This document shows, one piece after another, positions 16,864-26,019 of a stretch of DNA of 64,000 nt (within the stretch, counting starts at the first letter, position 1; each line of letters opens with the position of its first letter). Below the pieces are notes generated by a model, which made no database searches, was not told the DNA's origin, and worked only from the letters and a program-made list of their open reading frames with translations. Position numbers and translations under genes: made by a program. The stretch spans positions 806,001 to 870,000 of the forward strand of contig NZ_FXAX01000001.1 in the NCBI RefSeq assembly GCF_900177805.1, read 5' to 3'. The stretch is from Fibrobacter sp. UWB13. Lineage in GTDB: Bacteria; Fibrobacterota; Fibrobacteria; Fibrobacterales; Fibrobacteraceae.

Positions 16864-17631
16864 CTATTTTTCGAGAACCTCGAGCACGAGCTTTTCGAGC
16901 ATTTCAAAGCTCGGGGCGCCGCTCCAGACGCGCTTGATGTAGCCGTTTGAATCAAGGAGCATGAGCGTCGGGACCGCATGAATCCCGTAACGGCGCCAGA
17001 GTCCCTGGTCCGCATCGCGGTAAAGCGGATACGGCGAAGCATGCTGCTTCTTGTAGAACGCAAGGAGCGGCTTGGTCTGTTCAGACGAAATGCCGATGAC
17101 TTCGAGCCCTTGGCTAGAATACTTGTTGTAGATCTTTTCGAGCACAGGGAGTGTCTGGCGGCAAGGTCCGCACCAAGTTGCCCAGAAATCGAGAAGCGTT
17201 GCCTTCGGAGCATCCTTTCTCTTTTCGCCGTTCTTGTAGAAGTTCTTGCCGAATTCAGCCATCTTGCTTCCAATTGCAGAACCCGTAAGGCTAGAAATAT
17301 CGTCCGGGCGTTCCGTCAGCGTCACCTTCAGCGGGATGCGCTTTCCATCACGGAAAATTTCAATCGCAACCTTCGAACCGACCTTAGCCTTTTTCAGAAC
17401 GTCCTGTATTTGCGCCACATTGACCAAGTCCTTGCCATCAAAACCGATGACCAAGTCACCCGAAACAATACCGGCCGAGAGGCAGCCCGATTCAGGATGC
17501 ACGCCAGAAACAAGCAGCGCAAGGTGATTTTCATAGAGGGATTTTTTGTAAATGAGTCCAAGCCACGGTCCCGCAAACGCAGAAGCCGACAAAAGTAAGA
17601 GAACACAAATTGCACGAATGATTTTCGACAT
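16864..17631 (-). CDS. Exported PDZ-thioredoxin fusion protein (TlpA-like)
   Basis: A 255-residue exported protein. The signal peptide is MSKIIRAICVLLLLSASAFA. Residues ~22-105 form a PDZ domain (GPWLGLIYKK, GLSAGIVSGDLVIGFDGKDL-like region, VGSKVAIEIFRDGK, LKVTLTERP). Residues ~135-255 are a TlpA/thioredoxin-type disulfide domain with TLLDFWATWCGPCRQTLPVL (active-site Cys154 and Cys157) and the cis-proline loop HAVPTLMLLD. It probably reduces or shuffles disulfides in the periplasm, with the PDZ domain choosing client proteins. It follows the small barrel gene by 24 bases, so a role in barrel or secreted-protein folding is possible. PDZ fused to TlpA is unusual. Confidence 0.85.
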   Translation of the reverse strand: MSKIIRAICVLLLLSASAFAGPWLGLIYKKSLYENHLALLVSGVHPESGCLSAGIVSGDLVIGFDGKDLVNVAQIQDVLKKAKVGSKVAIEIFRDGKRIPLKVTLTERPDDISSLTGSAIGSKMAEFGKNFYKNGEKRKDAPKATLLDFWATWCGPCRQTLPVLEKIYNKYSSQGLEVIGISSEQTKPLLAFYKKQHASPYPLYRDADQGLWRRYGIHAVPTLMLLDSNGYIKRVWSGAPSFEMLEKLVLEVLEK

Positions 17632-17655
17632 TTAATCCATCCTATAAATTACTAT

Positions 17656-18213
17656 TTAAAAGAGATAAAAACCGATATTCAAAGCAGCAGTGAAATGAGT
17701 TTCACGGCTAAAAAGTTCATCATTCTTATCGACTAGCGCACGCCCCAAGATGTAACTTGCATCCAGCTCGATACGGCACAAAAAACTCGTATTCTTGAAG
17801 AACGTAATGTCGCGACCATAACCAAGTGTCAAGCGCGGCGGGAAATAGCTTTTGCCATATCGTTCGAAAGAAATAAACGAAACTCCCAAACGCACAAAAT
17901 CATCTTCGCGAGTTCCACGGAAAAAGAATCGCCAATCCGAGCCGACTTCAAGATAATCACCAGAGAACAAAGCTACACCAAACAAGTCGAGCGAATGGTG
18001 CTTATGGAAGCGATACTCGCCACTCAGCAAAATGCCAGGATGCACGGAGCCCAAGTAATAAACGAGTTCCAGTTCACCCCCAAACGAGAGCGCCGAAAGC
18101 GAATCTGACACCGGAGCATTTTCGTAGGGTTGCTCGATAAAGTATCCAGCGAAAGAATGGACACTCACAAGCAAAAGCGCAACGAGGAATATTTTAACGC
18201 TCCGGAACTTCAA
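17656..18213 (-). CDS. Small outer-membrane beta-barrel protein
   Basis: A 185-residue exported protein. The signal peptide is MKFRSVKIFLVALLLVSVHSFA. Amphipathic strands follow (SFGGELELVYYLGS, PGILLSGEYRFHKHHSLDLFG, FVRLGVSFISF, PPRLTLGYGRDITFF, AALNIGFYLF) and the protein ends in a terminal aromatic strand, typical of an eight-stranded outer-membrane barrel. It begins at a TTG codon six bases after the pyrD stop, so translation is probably coupled. The specific role is unknown. Confidence 0.65.
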   Translation of the reverse strand: MKFRSVKIFLVALLLVSVHSFAGYFIEQPYENAPVSDSLSALSFGGELELVYYLGSVHPGILLSGEYRFHKHHSLDLFGVALFSGDYLEVGSDWRFFFRGTREDDFVRLGVSFISFERYGKSYFPPRLTLGYGRDITFFKNTSFLCRIELDASYILGRALVDKNDELFSRETHFTAALNIGFYLF

Positions 18214-18219
18214 TGTTCG

Positions 18220-19395
18220 TTAGCCCTTCGGGTTCTTAGCGTCGTAATCGGCGAGAGACTTGAAACCGTCTTTCGAGAGAGCTTCTTCAAGTTCCTTGCG
18301 CATCGCATGGGCAGCCATCCAGCGGAAAGCCACCACAGAATAGCACTGCACCGCATCGACACCGAGCTTGATGAGGTCATAAATCTTGTAGCCGTGGTCT
18401 ATGCCACCGCAAGCAATCACGCTCATCTGCGGGTAATGTTCACGAATAAACTTGACATTACGCACCGTATTTTCGTAAAGCGGGCGACCAGACATGCCAC
18501 CGCGATCGTTATCAGCACGGAGCGGCGTCAAATCGTCGTACTTCACATGGACAGGGAGATCCGTAACTTTCTTTGTCGGGTACGTGTTGCCCATGACAAC
18601 GCCGTTCACGCCCACCTTCACCAGCATATCCATGATGGTCGCCGTGTGATTTTCGGGCATATCCGGGCTGAGTTTTGCATAAATGGCCTTGCGGACTGGC
18701 TGTTTATTGCGATAATCCGTGATGGCGGTAAAAATCTTATTGACAAGCGTCATGTCCAAATCGAGGCGGTTCTCCCCCGTATTCGGGCAGCTCAAGTTGA
18801 TTTCAACGTAATCAGCCACGCGGTAAGCGATAGAGAAACTTTCGACGATGTCCTGGAGCTTTTCGTTTTCGTCCGTGATGCCCGGCGTTTCGGCAACAGA
18901 GATGCCCACGCACATGCCTGCCCTGTGAGCTGCAGTAATCTGGGTATCCACGCGACGAGTCACCGCATCGACGCCATCGTTGTTAAGACCCATGCTGTTA
19001 TGAATCGCACGGTCATTCTCGATAAAACCGATACGCGGTCTGTGCGTGTTTCCTTCGCGGACGTGGCGAGTGGCAGTTCCCACTGAGATGCCGCCAAAAC
19101 CCATGTTGGCAAAATCGCAAATGCGCTTCGCCGTCTTGTTTGCACCAGCCGCGAGCATAATTGGGCAACCGAAATGGAGCGGATTCGAACCATCCGCAAA
19201 CGTTACCACGCGATTCAGAGTCTTGCTCAAGTCCGGGCGACCACCCATGAACGGGATAATCGGAGCAAAGCGAGCCACATGCTTCAAGGAATCATGGCGA
19301 AATTCAGGATTGTTGTGAAAAATGCGGCGAATAAGCGCTAGAACACGGTCACTAGGACGCATGTAATATTCGTGGTTGATGCAATTATTACTCAT
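18220..19395 (-). CDS. pyrD: Dihydroorotate dehydrogenase (class 2-like)
   Basis: A 391-residue flavoenzyme that oxidises dihydroorotate to orotate in pyrimidine synthesis. The N-terminal helical extension (about residues 12-60, RPSDRVLALIRRIFHNNPEF) is the membrane-associating part of class 2, quinone-linked enzymes, as is the GFGGISVGTATRHVREGNTH and SMGLNNDGVDAV pattern. FMN phosphate binding uses IACGGIDHGYKIYDLIKLG. However, the active-site segment reads EINLSCPNTGEN: the catalytic base position holds Cys (about residue 203), as in class 1, where class 2 enzymes have Ser. TATTTT lies seven bases before the ATG with no ribosome site, so the message may be leaderless. Confidence 0.88.
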   Translation of the reverse strand: MSNNCINHEYYMRPSDRVLALIRRIFHNNPEFRHDSLKHVARFAPIIPFMGGRPDLSKTLNRVVTFADGSNPLHFGCPIMLAAGANKTAKRICDFANMGFGGISVGTATRHVREGNTHRPRIGFIENDRAIHNSMGLNNDGVDAVTRRVDTQITAAHRAGMCVGISVAETPGITDENEKLQDIVESFSIAYRVADYVEINLSCPNTGENRLDLDMTLVNKIFTAITDYRNKQPVRKAIYAKLSPDMPENHTATIMDMLVKVGVNGVVMGNTYPTKKVTDLPVHVKYDDLTPLRADNDRGGMSGRPLYENTVRNVKFIREHYPQMSVIACGGIDHGYKIYDLIKLGVDAVQCYSVVAFRWMAAHAMRKELEEALSKDGFKSLADYDAKNPKG

Positions 19396-19409
19396 GTGTA
19401 GTAAAATAG

Positions 19410-19438
19410 AAAAAAAAGACTCCCCTGACGAGGAGCCT
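19410..19438 (-). terminator. Terminator downstream of the Rpn fragment
   Basis: Read on the minus strand: GGCTCCTC, a four-base loop, GGGGAGTC (two G-U pairs), then eight T. It lies just upstream of pyrD. Confidence 0.65.
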
Positions 19439-19474
19439 TTAAGCTATAGACTTAATAAGGCTATCTAAACATCG

Positions 19475-19838
19475 CTACTTGAGAGCAAGCATCGTAGCAA
19501 TATTTTCTTCAGAAACACCAATTGAACGAAGATAATCCGCCCTCTTGGCATCAAGAGCCTCGTACTTTTCACGTTCTTTTTTAGCGCCCTCATTAAAAAA
19601 GTGTTCACCAAAGGATTCGTAGCCCTTATTTTTCAAAGCCTCTGGACTATCCATCTTGATTACCTCGCTTTTGTAAGGCCACTTCCAGAAAAAGTACGAA
19701 AGCGACTGTTTAATAAAATCCCTACCTTCGTCGGTATTCTGCAGCCTAAGCAAGTGCGCAGCCGCCTCACGAAAAGATATGGAAAACTTCTCTACATCAA
19801 AAATATACTTCATCGCAGTCAGGGCGACAAGTGTAAAG
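19475..19838 (-). pseudogene. 3' fragment of an Rpn-type nuclease/transposase gene (copy 1)
   Basis: The frame reads FTLVALTAMKYIFDVEKFSI onward to the C-terminus EENIATMLALK. It matches the C-terminal half of the gene at 26020-27092 (Rpn/PD-(D/E)XK transposase-like family) almost perfectly: only about one mismatch in some 240 bases at 19600-19838. The homology stops abruptly at 19838; the first 20 codons of the longer open frame do not belong to the family. The nuclease half with the catalytic residues is missing, so this is a truncated remnant. It lies in the same orientation as the second copy and the two flank the GLUG adhesin gene. Confidence 0.85.
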
Positions 19839-19887
19839 GTATTCCTCAATTGCATTGATTTCGTAAGCGATGTCAAATCATTCACAC

Positions 19888-19914
19888 AAAAAAGGTTCCC
19901 CAAAGGGAACCTTT
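19888..19914 (-). terminator. Terminator of the GLUG adhesin gene
   Basis: On the minus strand AAAGGTTCCC, a four-base loop and GGGAACCTTT, then a T run; it lies 21 bases after the stop codon. Confidence 0.9.
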
Positions 19915-19934
19915 CATAGCTATTTACCTTTCAA

Positions 19935-22900
19935 TTATTTAATTACAACTCGCTGAATCCTATTATCAATTTTCAAGAGGTAATTGCCTGGGCGAGCGAC
20001 AGACATGTTGAAATTCGTCGTGTACACTTGACCTTGCTGCAACACCTTGCCTTGCATATCAAACAGAGCATAAGCGGAACCAACGCGAGCTTTGGAAATC
20101 TGAATATTGTGAGCAATTACCTGAATTGAGAACTGAGGAGTCTTCGTTACAACAATCGCATCCGTTTTTTTGCTGGAAGAAGATTTAGCCTTTGAACTTG
20201 AAGAACTCTTGACAGAACTAGACGATGATTTTGGAGCGCTACTAGAACTAGACTTCACAACAGAACTACTGCTCTTTGCATTGCTAGAAGAACTCTTAAC
20301 AGAACTTGACGAGGACTTCGGAATACTGCTAGAACTAGACTTCACGACAGAACTGCTGCTCTTTGCCGTGCTAGAAGAACTTACTGTCATTGAAGAACAA
20401 GATTCGTCATTGCGAGAACTCGAAGAGCTCGTAGCAATCTCTTTACTTGAAGAACTGGACGAAGAAAGCTGCATGATGCTGGAGCTAGACTCGTCAGCAA
20501 AACTGGAGCTACTACTTATTGCCGTACTATCAAATAAAGCCTTATAAGTAGCATCACCAGAAACCGCTACAACTTCTGGCGTCCAATTTTTGAATGTATA
20601 AGAGTACAAAGAAGTAGACGTTCTCGTCGGAACGCCCTCATACTCCGGAATAGCACCATATTTCAATTCAAATTGGGCATTCTGGGAAACATTAAATTCA
20701 TTAACAAACTTAACTATATATGTATTGACTGTGCTATCAAATATAGCTGTATAGACAGCATCCTTAGTTACCTCGACTACAGCCGGATCCCATGCCTTAA
20801 AAGTATAAGTATATTGAGCAGAAGCCTCTCTTGTCGGGGTCACAGGTTTTACAATCTTTGCTACAGCTGTACCATAAGCATAAGAAGAATCCTTTAGCAC
20901 TGTTTCATCATAATTTTCAAACACGACATTATACTTATTCACAACGCTATCAATAATGGCGTTATAAGTAGCCGGTTCTACAGCAGCGACAATTTCTTTA
21001 TCCCAACCCGTAAAGCTATAAGTAAACTGTGCAGAATTTTCGGGCAAAGTAACCTTCGGCGCAGTCGGGACAGTGCCGTAAGCAACTTCATTAGACTGCA
21101 ATTTCGTTTTGCCATTCATAAATGTGATAACAAAAGTCTTTATATTGTACTTTGCATCAACCACAGTATTTCCAGTTACTGAAATTTTATCACCAGATTT
21201 GCCAATAACCATTGAGCCATTATAGAATCCAGCAAAGTCGTAACCCGTGCTATCTGGAGCCTTAGGCAATGTATAATTCGAACCCTTTTCTAGAGCAACG
21301 CTATCAAGTGTAGTATTCCCTAAATGGATTGCAACGTACACCAAATCAAGAACCTTAACCGGCACCACAATTTCAGCAGAATTCGTATAGTTTTTCGTAT
21401 CAGTCGGAACAAAAACAACCGCATAACCTTCATTTTCTAAAGCAGGCTTTGTCGTAGATGTTTTCCAAACAAATTCGCCATCGACATCTGCTCGACCTCC
21501 ACTAAGTTCAGATGCAGCCAAAGTTAGTCCAAGAACAACATCACTAGCCTTGGGATTCTGGCTAATAACAGGTGTTGCCTTTTCAATCGTAAACGTTTTG
21601 GACGCAGAACCACTATAGTTACCCTTCATCGCTACCGAGACCGTAGCAGTTCCTGCATTTACATTGTTTTTGTATTCAACAGCATAATCTGAGACATCAA
21701 GCAACGCTTCGCCATTATAGACTTTGATTTCAGGAGTCAAGGCTCGACCTGTATAAGTCATGTTATCAATCGCAGCAATCGTTGGTTTTACAGCAACACC
21801 AGCAATTTCAAATTCAACAACTTTACAACCGCCATACGGCTTTATGCCACACACATTGATAGATGCGGTACCTGCGTTAATGTTATCCTTGTAGGTAACA
21901 GTATATTCTGTTTCATATTCCAAAGTTTCACCAAAAAGCGTAACCGAAGTCACTATGGGAAACTTTTCCTTACCATCGTACTTGATTCCTTCAAGTGAAG
22001 CTGTAGCCACAACAGCATTGGTTAAGGAATTGCTGTAAATTTGGAGGAACGGATACGAATCTTTTTGAATTTTCCAAGTATCGATAAAATTCCAATTTAC
22101 ATAAGTTGATTGAGTCTGCATTTCTGCAGTTGTCTTGCTTGGCAATCCCGAAACCGAAGCAGTTTCCTCACCGCCATCGATCCCCAAGCCACATTTCGTC
22201 TTGTCATAATACGATTTAGCAACCGAAAGTGAGCCGTTTACATAGCCCACAATGCAACCCGTATAAACGGGTTCATTTTCAATGCCCTTGACAACACCGC
22301 TAGCGTATATTTCTTCCAGAGTTCCTTTTGCATATCCAACAAGCCCTCCAATATAATAGTTCCCCACTTCATCGGCAGGGTCGCCATAATAACTACCCGT
22401 AATATTTCCATTTGCGTAAGATTGAGAAATTTTAGTACCGTCAAAACGACCAACAAGACCTCCCAATTTCGTGGTTCCCGAAACATCGCCCAAAGCCATG
22501 GATTTGCTTACAGAACCGCTATATTGATAGCCAACTAGCCCACCAAGGTTATCATTTCCTGCAGATGAATGATCTTCATCGCCAATGACATTTCCCATTG
22601 CGTACGAATTAGAAACATTGCCGTAGGCGCTACCAATAAGACCACCAACATTATCATCACCTTTTACATTCGCAGTCGAATAGGAACTATCGACAGCTGA
22701 CTTTGCATACCCCACAAGACCACCGATCTGGTAAATACCTGTAACAGAATCACCTTCAAAATAAGAAACATCTATAGAGTCGCTAGCGTAACCAGCTAAG
22801 CCTCCAACGAAATTTAGACCTTTTACATATTTGGCATCTGCATTGGAATTGCGAATTTTGCCAGAAACAGAACCAGCAACACCACCGACATAGTCCTTAG

Positions 22901-25859
22901 TACCAAGTACTTCACCCTTAGAATACGAATTCGTAATAGAACCAGCAACAAGTCCAACCAAACCGCCAACATAACCATAGCCATTCACACTTCCATCGGC
23001 ATGATATGACGAATCAACTAAAGCTACACAACCTGTTAAAGTACATGAAACATAACCAGCAACACCACCGACATAATTATAGCCGCTCACACTACCTTCA
23101 GTATGATAAGACTTATGAATACGACCACCTTTACCAACCAAACCTCCGACATTGTCAGTTCCAATCACATCTCCTTCAGAATACGAGTTCTTCACCATAT
23201 AATAAGCATATCCAATCAGACCACCAACATAACTACCTTTCCCCGTCACTGTTCCACCAGTATGACTCGATAAATCAACCGAAATACCATTACCAACTAA
23301 ACCTCCAACATAGCCAATTCCAGTCACATTTCCTTCAGAATACGAGTTTTTTACACTTGACGCAGTTTCCCCAATCAAGCCTCCCACGTAATGACCATTT
23401 CCTATTACATTCCCTTCAGAATGCGAATTTTCCACAATTGACGTCGTTTTCCCAACCAAGCCACCGACATAAAGACTACCACTAACATTACCACCGCTAT
23501 GATACGCAGAATCAATAGTTCCTCCTGCATATCCGATAACTCCACCTACATAACTAGAATCACTTGAAACATATCCATTTTTATGATATGACGAAAAAAT
23601 TTGCAAAGAAATATTAGAGTTATACGATGATGATTTATAACCGTAATTGGATTTTCCCAATAAACCTCCAACATATTTATCGCTGCCAACAACATTTCCC
23701 AACGAATAGGAGGCTCTTACGATTTTCACCAACATAGTTGTATTGGATGGCTGCCTATAAATAGAATCCAAGCCAACTAAACCTCCGACATACCCTTTTC
23801 CCTTAACATTTCCTATTGCATATGTATTTGAAGTTGTTATAATAGTAACATCTGACGAACCCGAGTAATAATATTCCGACATACCAATCAATCCACCCAC
23901 ATAATTTCCTGTTCCGACAACATCACCTTCGGAATACGAATTTTTTACACTTAATGAAGCATATCCAATCAAGCCTCCTACGTAACCAAAGCCTTGAACA
24001 TTACCTTTTGTATGGTTCGAAGAATCCACAGAAGTTCCACTACCAACCAAGCCTCCGACACGATTACCAGTTCCCGTCACATTTCCTTCAGAATACGAGT
24101 TTGTCACAGATTTTGCTAATCCAACCAAACCACCAATAAAACCTCTGCCTTTCACATCACCTTTTGTATGATTCGAGGATTTTACAACAGCTGAAGTTCC
24201 TATACCAACTAAGCCACCAACATAATCTCCGGTCCCCGTCACATTTCCTTCAGAATACGAGTTTGTCACATTTGAAGAAACATTACCAATCAAGCCACCA
24301 ACATAATCAGAGCCAAAAACATCCCCTCCAATATGATAAGACGATTCAACCGAAGCCGCACCACCAGCCAAGCCTCCGACAACGGGACCAGTCCCCGTCA
24401 CATTTCCTTCGGCATACGAATTCGTCACAGAACCATCGGTATGTCCAACTAGACCGCCAACACCATTATAGCCCTTGACAAAACCACCAACATGATAGCT
24501 GAAATTTATTGAGCTATATACGGACCCCGCAACACCACCTACATGACCAGAAGATCCAATCACATCCCCTCCCTCGTGGTACGAAGACGTTATATATCCG
24601 TAAAAATTGGTATTGTATGTAGAAGAATAGGCTCCATAATTAGATAGACCTACAACACCTCCTACATACGACTTTCCATTTACATTTCCTTGAGAATGTG
24701 ATTTTTTTATATATCGACCAACACTGTATTTATTATCCACACTTCTATATACAGAATCTTGTCCTATAAGCCCCCCAATACGATTTACACCGGTCACATT
24801 ACCAATGAAATAAGAATTATTCAAAGTTGTTGTGGTAACACTCGTAGAACCGCTATAACGATAAAAAGACAAACCAATCAATCCACCGACACAATCTCCT
24901 TTTCCCGTCACATTTCCTTCAGCATACGAATTTGTCACAGAATCAGATACGTACCCAACAAGTCCACCAACATAACCATAACCATTAACATCTCCATTTA
25001 CATGATATATTGAATTAATCGTTCCGTTAGCAAAACCAGCAACGCCACCAATATAGTTTGAATCACCTTTTACGGAACCTTCCGCATAACTCTTGGATAT
25101 AGCAGAACCATAACCAACCAAACCACCTACATATTTTCGACCTTTTATATCACCAACAAAATAACTATTTGATTTATCCGTTCCAGAAATAGAACCTGTC
25201 GTGAAACCGATCAAGCCACCAACAGAATCTTGTCCGGCAACATTTTCCTTCACTGAACTTGTAGAAAGGCTACCTGTAAAATAACCCACAAGACCACCAA
25301 CATGATTATTGCCAGTCACTCTAATTTCACTATGCACATTCGTAACAGAACCTCCTACTGCATAGCCAACAAGAGCCCCCACATTATCCTTTGCAATAAT
25401 TCGACCCACTAAAACATCAAGATTACTTATCTTAACATTACTTGTATATCCCAAAAGACCCGCATAATCTTTAGTAGCATCGCTAATGTACAATCCATAA
25501 ATTTTACGATTCTTTTTACCAGCAATACCATCGAATTCACCCTTGAACGGTCGAGATTTCGTTCCAATAGGAGTCCATTCAGCATGAGGAACACTAGCCC
25601 ATGTTCCCGCCCCAGCACCGGCAGTATCATTCAGGAAAATATCCGCACCCAAAGTGATTGTTTTTCCGCTAAAATTAGAGGTTCCTTCATTTACCAACTT
25701 GGCAAGACCGGCAAGCTGTTCAGCTGTTGTCAAGTTGTAAGCTTGAGCACTCGACTCATACCATGAGACATCTGCAGTTCCATCCCAAATCTTAGGAGCT
25801 GCAATAACGAAACTAACCCAAGCAGCACAAAAAGCAATTATTTTGCTAAACGAATTCAT
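19935..25859 (-). CDS. Giant GLUG-repeat surface adhesin
   Basis: A 1974-residue secreted protein, probably a surface adhesin. The start at 25859 has AAGGAG ten bases upstream and opens a signal peptide (MNSFSKIIAFCAAWVSFVIA). From about residue 30 to 1290 it consists of several dozen GLUG-type repeats of the form YVGGLVGY....VTNSYAEGNVTG, predicted to build a long beta-solenoid. Next come MBG/YDG-like domains (about 1300-1500, KPTIAAIDNMTYTG), then three InlB/Flg_new-like beta repeats (about 1500-1775; FVNEFNVSQNAQF, YTAIFDSTVNTY), a Ser-rich linker (about 1780-1895), and a C-terminal sorting-type domain (YALFDMQGKVLQQGQ, RPGNYLLKI). It is flanked by direct copies of Rpn gene fragments. The ligand is unknown, perhaps plant cell walls or other cells. 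Confidence 0.88.
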   Translation of the reverse strand: MNSFSKIIAFCAAWVSFVIAAPKIWDGTADVSWYESSAQAYNLTTAEQLAGLAKLVNEGTSNFSGKTITLGADIFLNDTAGAGAGTWASVPHAEWTPIGTKSRPFKGEFDGIAGKKNRKIYGLYISDATKDYAGLLGYTSNVKISNLDVLVGRIIAKDNVGALVGYAVGGSVTNVHSEIRVTGNNHVGGLVGYFTGSLSTSSVKENVAGQDSVGGLIGFTTGSISGTDKSNSYFVGDIKGRKYVGGLVGYGSAISKSYAEGSVKGDSNYIGGVAGFANGTINSIYHVNGDVNGYGYVGGLVGYVSDSVTNSYAEGNVTGKGDCVGGLIGLSFYRYSGSTSVTTTTLNNSYFIGNVTGVNRIGGLIGQDSVYRSVDNKYSVGRYIKKSHSQGNVNGKSYVGGVVGLSNYGAYSSTYNTNFYGYITSSYHEGGDVIGSSGHVGGVAGSVYSSINFSYHVGGFVKGYNGVGGLVGHTDGSVTNSYAEGNVTGTGPVVGGLAGGAASVESSYHIGGDVFGSDYVGGLIGNVSSNVTNSYSEGNVTGTGDYVGGLVGIGTSAVVKSSNHTKGDVKGRGFIGGLVGLAKSVTNSYSEGNVTGTGNRVGGLVGSGTSVDSSNHTKGNVQGFGYVGGLIGYASLSVKNSYSEGDVVGTGNYVGGLIGMSEYYYSGSSDVTIITTSNTYAIGNVKGKGYVGGLVGLDSIYRQPSNTTMLVKIVRASYSLGNVVGSDKYVGGLLGKSNYGYKSSSYNSNISLQIFSSYHKNGYVSSDSSYVGGVIGYAGGTIDSAYHSGGNVSGSLYVGGLVGKTTSIVENSHSEGNVIGNGHYVGGLIGETASSVKNSYSEGNVTGIGYVGGLVGNGISVDLSSHTGGTVTGKGSYVGGLIGYAYYMVKNSYSEGDVIGTDNVGGLVGKGGRIHKSYHTEGSVSGYNYVGGVAGYVSCTLTGCVALVDSSYHADGSVNGYGYVGGLVGLVAGSITNSYSKGEVLGTKDYVGGVAGSVSGKIRNSNADAKYVKGLNFVGGLAGYASDSIDVSYFEGDSVTGIYQIGGLVGYAKSAVDSSYSTANVKGDDNVGGLIGSAYGNVSNSYAMGNVIGDEDHSSAGNDNLGGLVGYQYSGSVSKSMALGDVSGTTKLGGLVGRFDGTKISQSYANGNITGSYYGDPADEVGNYYIGGLVGYAKGTLEEIYASGVVKGIENEPVYTGCIVGYVNGSLSVAKSYYDKTKCGLGIDGGEETASVSGLPSKTTAEMQTQSTYVNWNFIDTWKIQKDSYPFLQIYSNSLTNAVVATASLEGIKYDGKEKFPIVTSVTLFGETLEYETEYTVTYKDNINAGTASINVCGIKPYGGCKVVEFEIAGVAVKPTIAAIDNMTYTGRALTPEIKVYNGEALLDVSDYAVEYKNNVNAGTATVSVAMKGNYSGSASKTFTIEKATPVISQNPKASDVVLGLTLAASELSGGRADVDGEFVWKTSTTKPALENEGYAVVFVPTDTKNYTNSAEIVVPVKVLDLVYVAIHLGNTTLDSVALEKGSNYTLPKAPDSTGYDFAGFYNGSMVIGKSGDKISVTGNTVVDAKYNIKTFVITFMNGKTKLQSNEVAYGTVPTAPKVTLPENSAQFTYSFTGWDKEIVAAVEPATYNAIIDSVVNKYNVVFENYDETVLKDSSYAYGTAVAKIVKPVTPTREASAQYTYTFKAWDPAVVEVTKDAVYTAIFDSTVNTYIVKFVNEFNVSQNAQFELKYGAIPEYEGVPTRTSTSLYSYTFKNWTPEVVAVSGDATYKALFDSTAISSSSSFADESSSSIMQLSSSSSSSKEIATSSSSSRNDESCSSMTVSSSSTAKSSSSVVKSSSSSIPKSSSSSVKSSSSNAKSSSSVVKSSSSSAPKSSSSSVKSSSSSKAKSSSSKKTDAIVVTKTPQFSIQVIAHNIQISKARVGSAYALFDMQGKVLQQGQVYTTNFNMSVARPGNYLLKIDNRIQRVVIK

Positions 25860-25966
25860 TGATTCGAATCTCCTTAAAAAGCTCACTCAAACATAAAAAA
25901 TTACGATACATTGTCAAGTTTTTTGTAATTTTGAGAACTTTTTCGGTCTGAAATGCGACGTAGACG

Positions 25967-25995
25967 ACAAAAACCGACCCATGAGGACCGGTTTT
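25967..25995 (-). terminator. Terminator downstream of Rpn copy 2
   Basis: On the minus strand AAACCGGTCC, loop TCAT, GGGTCGGTTT (two G-U pairs), then T-rich. It lies 24 bases past the Rpn stop codon and upstream of the adhesin gene. Confidence 0.7.
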
Positions 25996-26019
25996 ATCAA
26001 TTAAACGAGCTATAGAAGC

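Noticed and set aside
19839-19903. N-terminal 20 codons of the Rpn fragment frame (MGNLFCVND)
   Set aside because: They lie beyond the homology break and within the terminator region of the adhesin gene.
22200-25400. Regularly spaced repeats that might look like a CRISPR array
   Set aside because: They are in-frame GLUG protein repeats with varying DNA sequence, inside one open frame.
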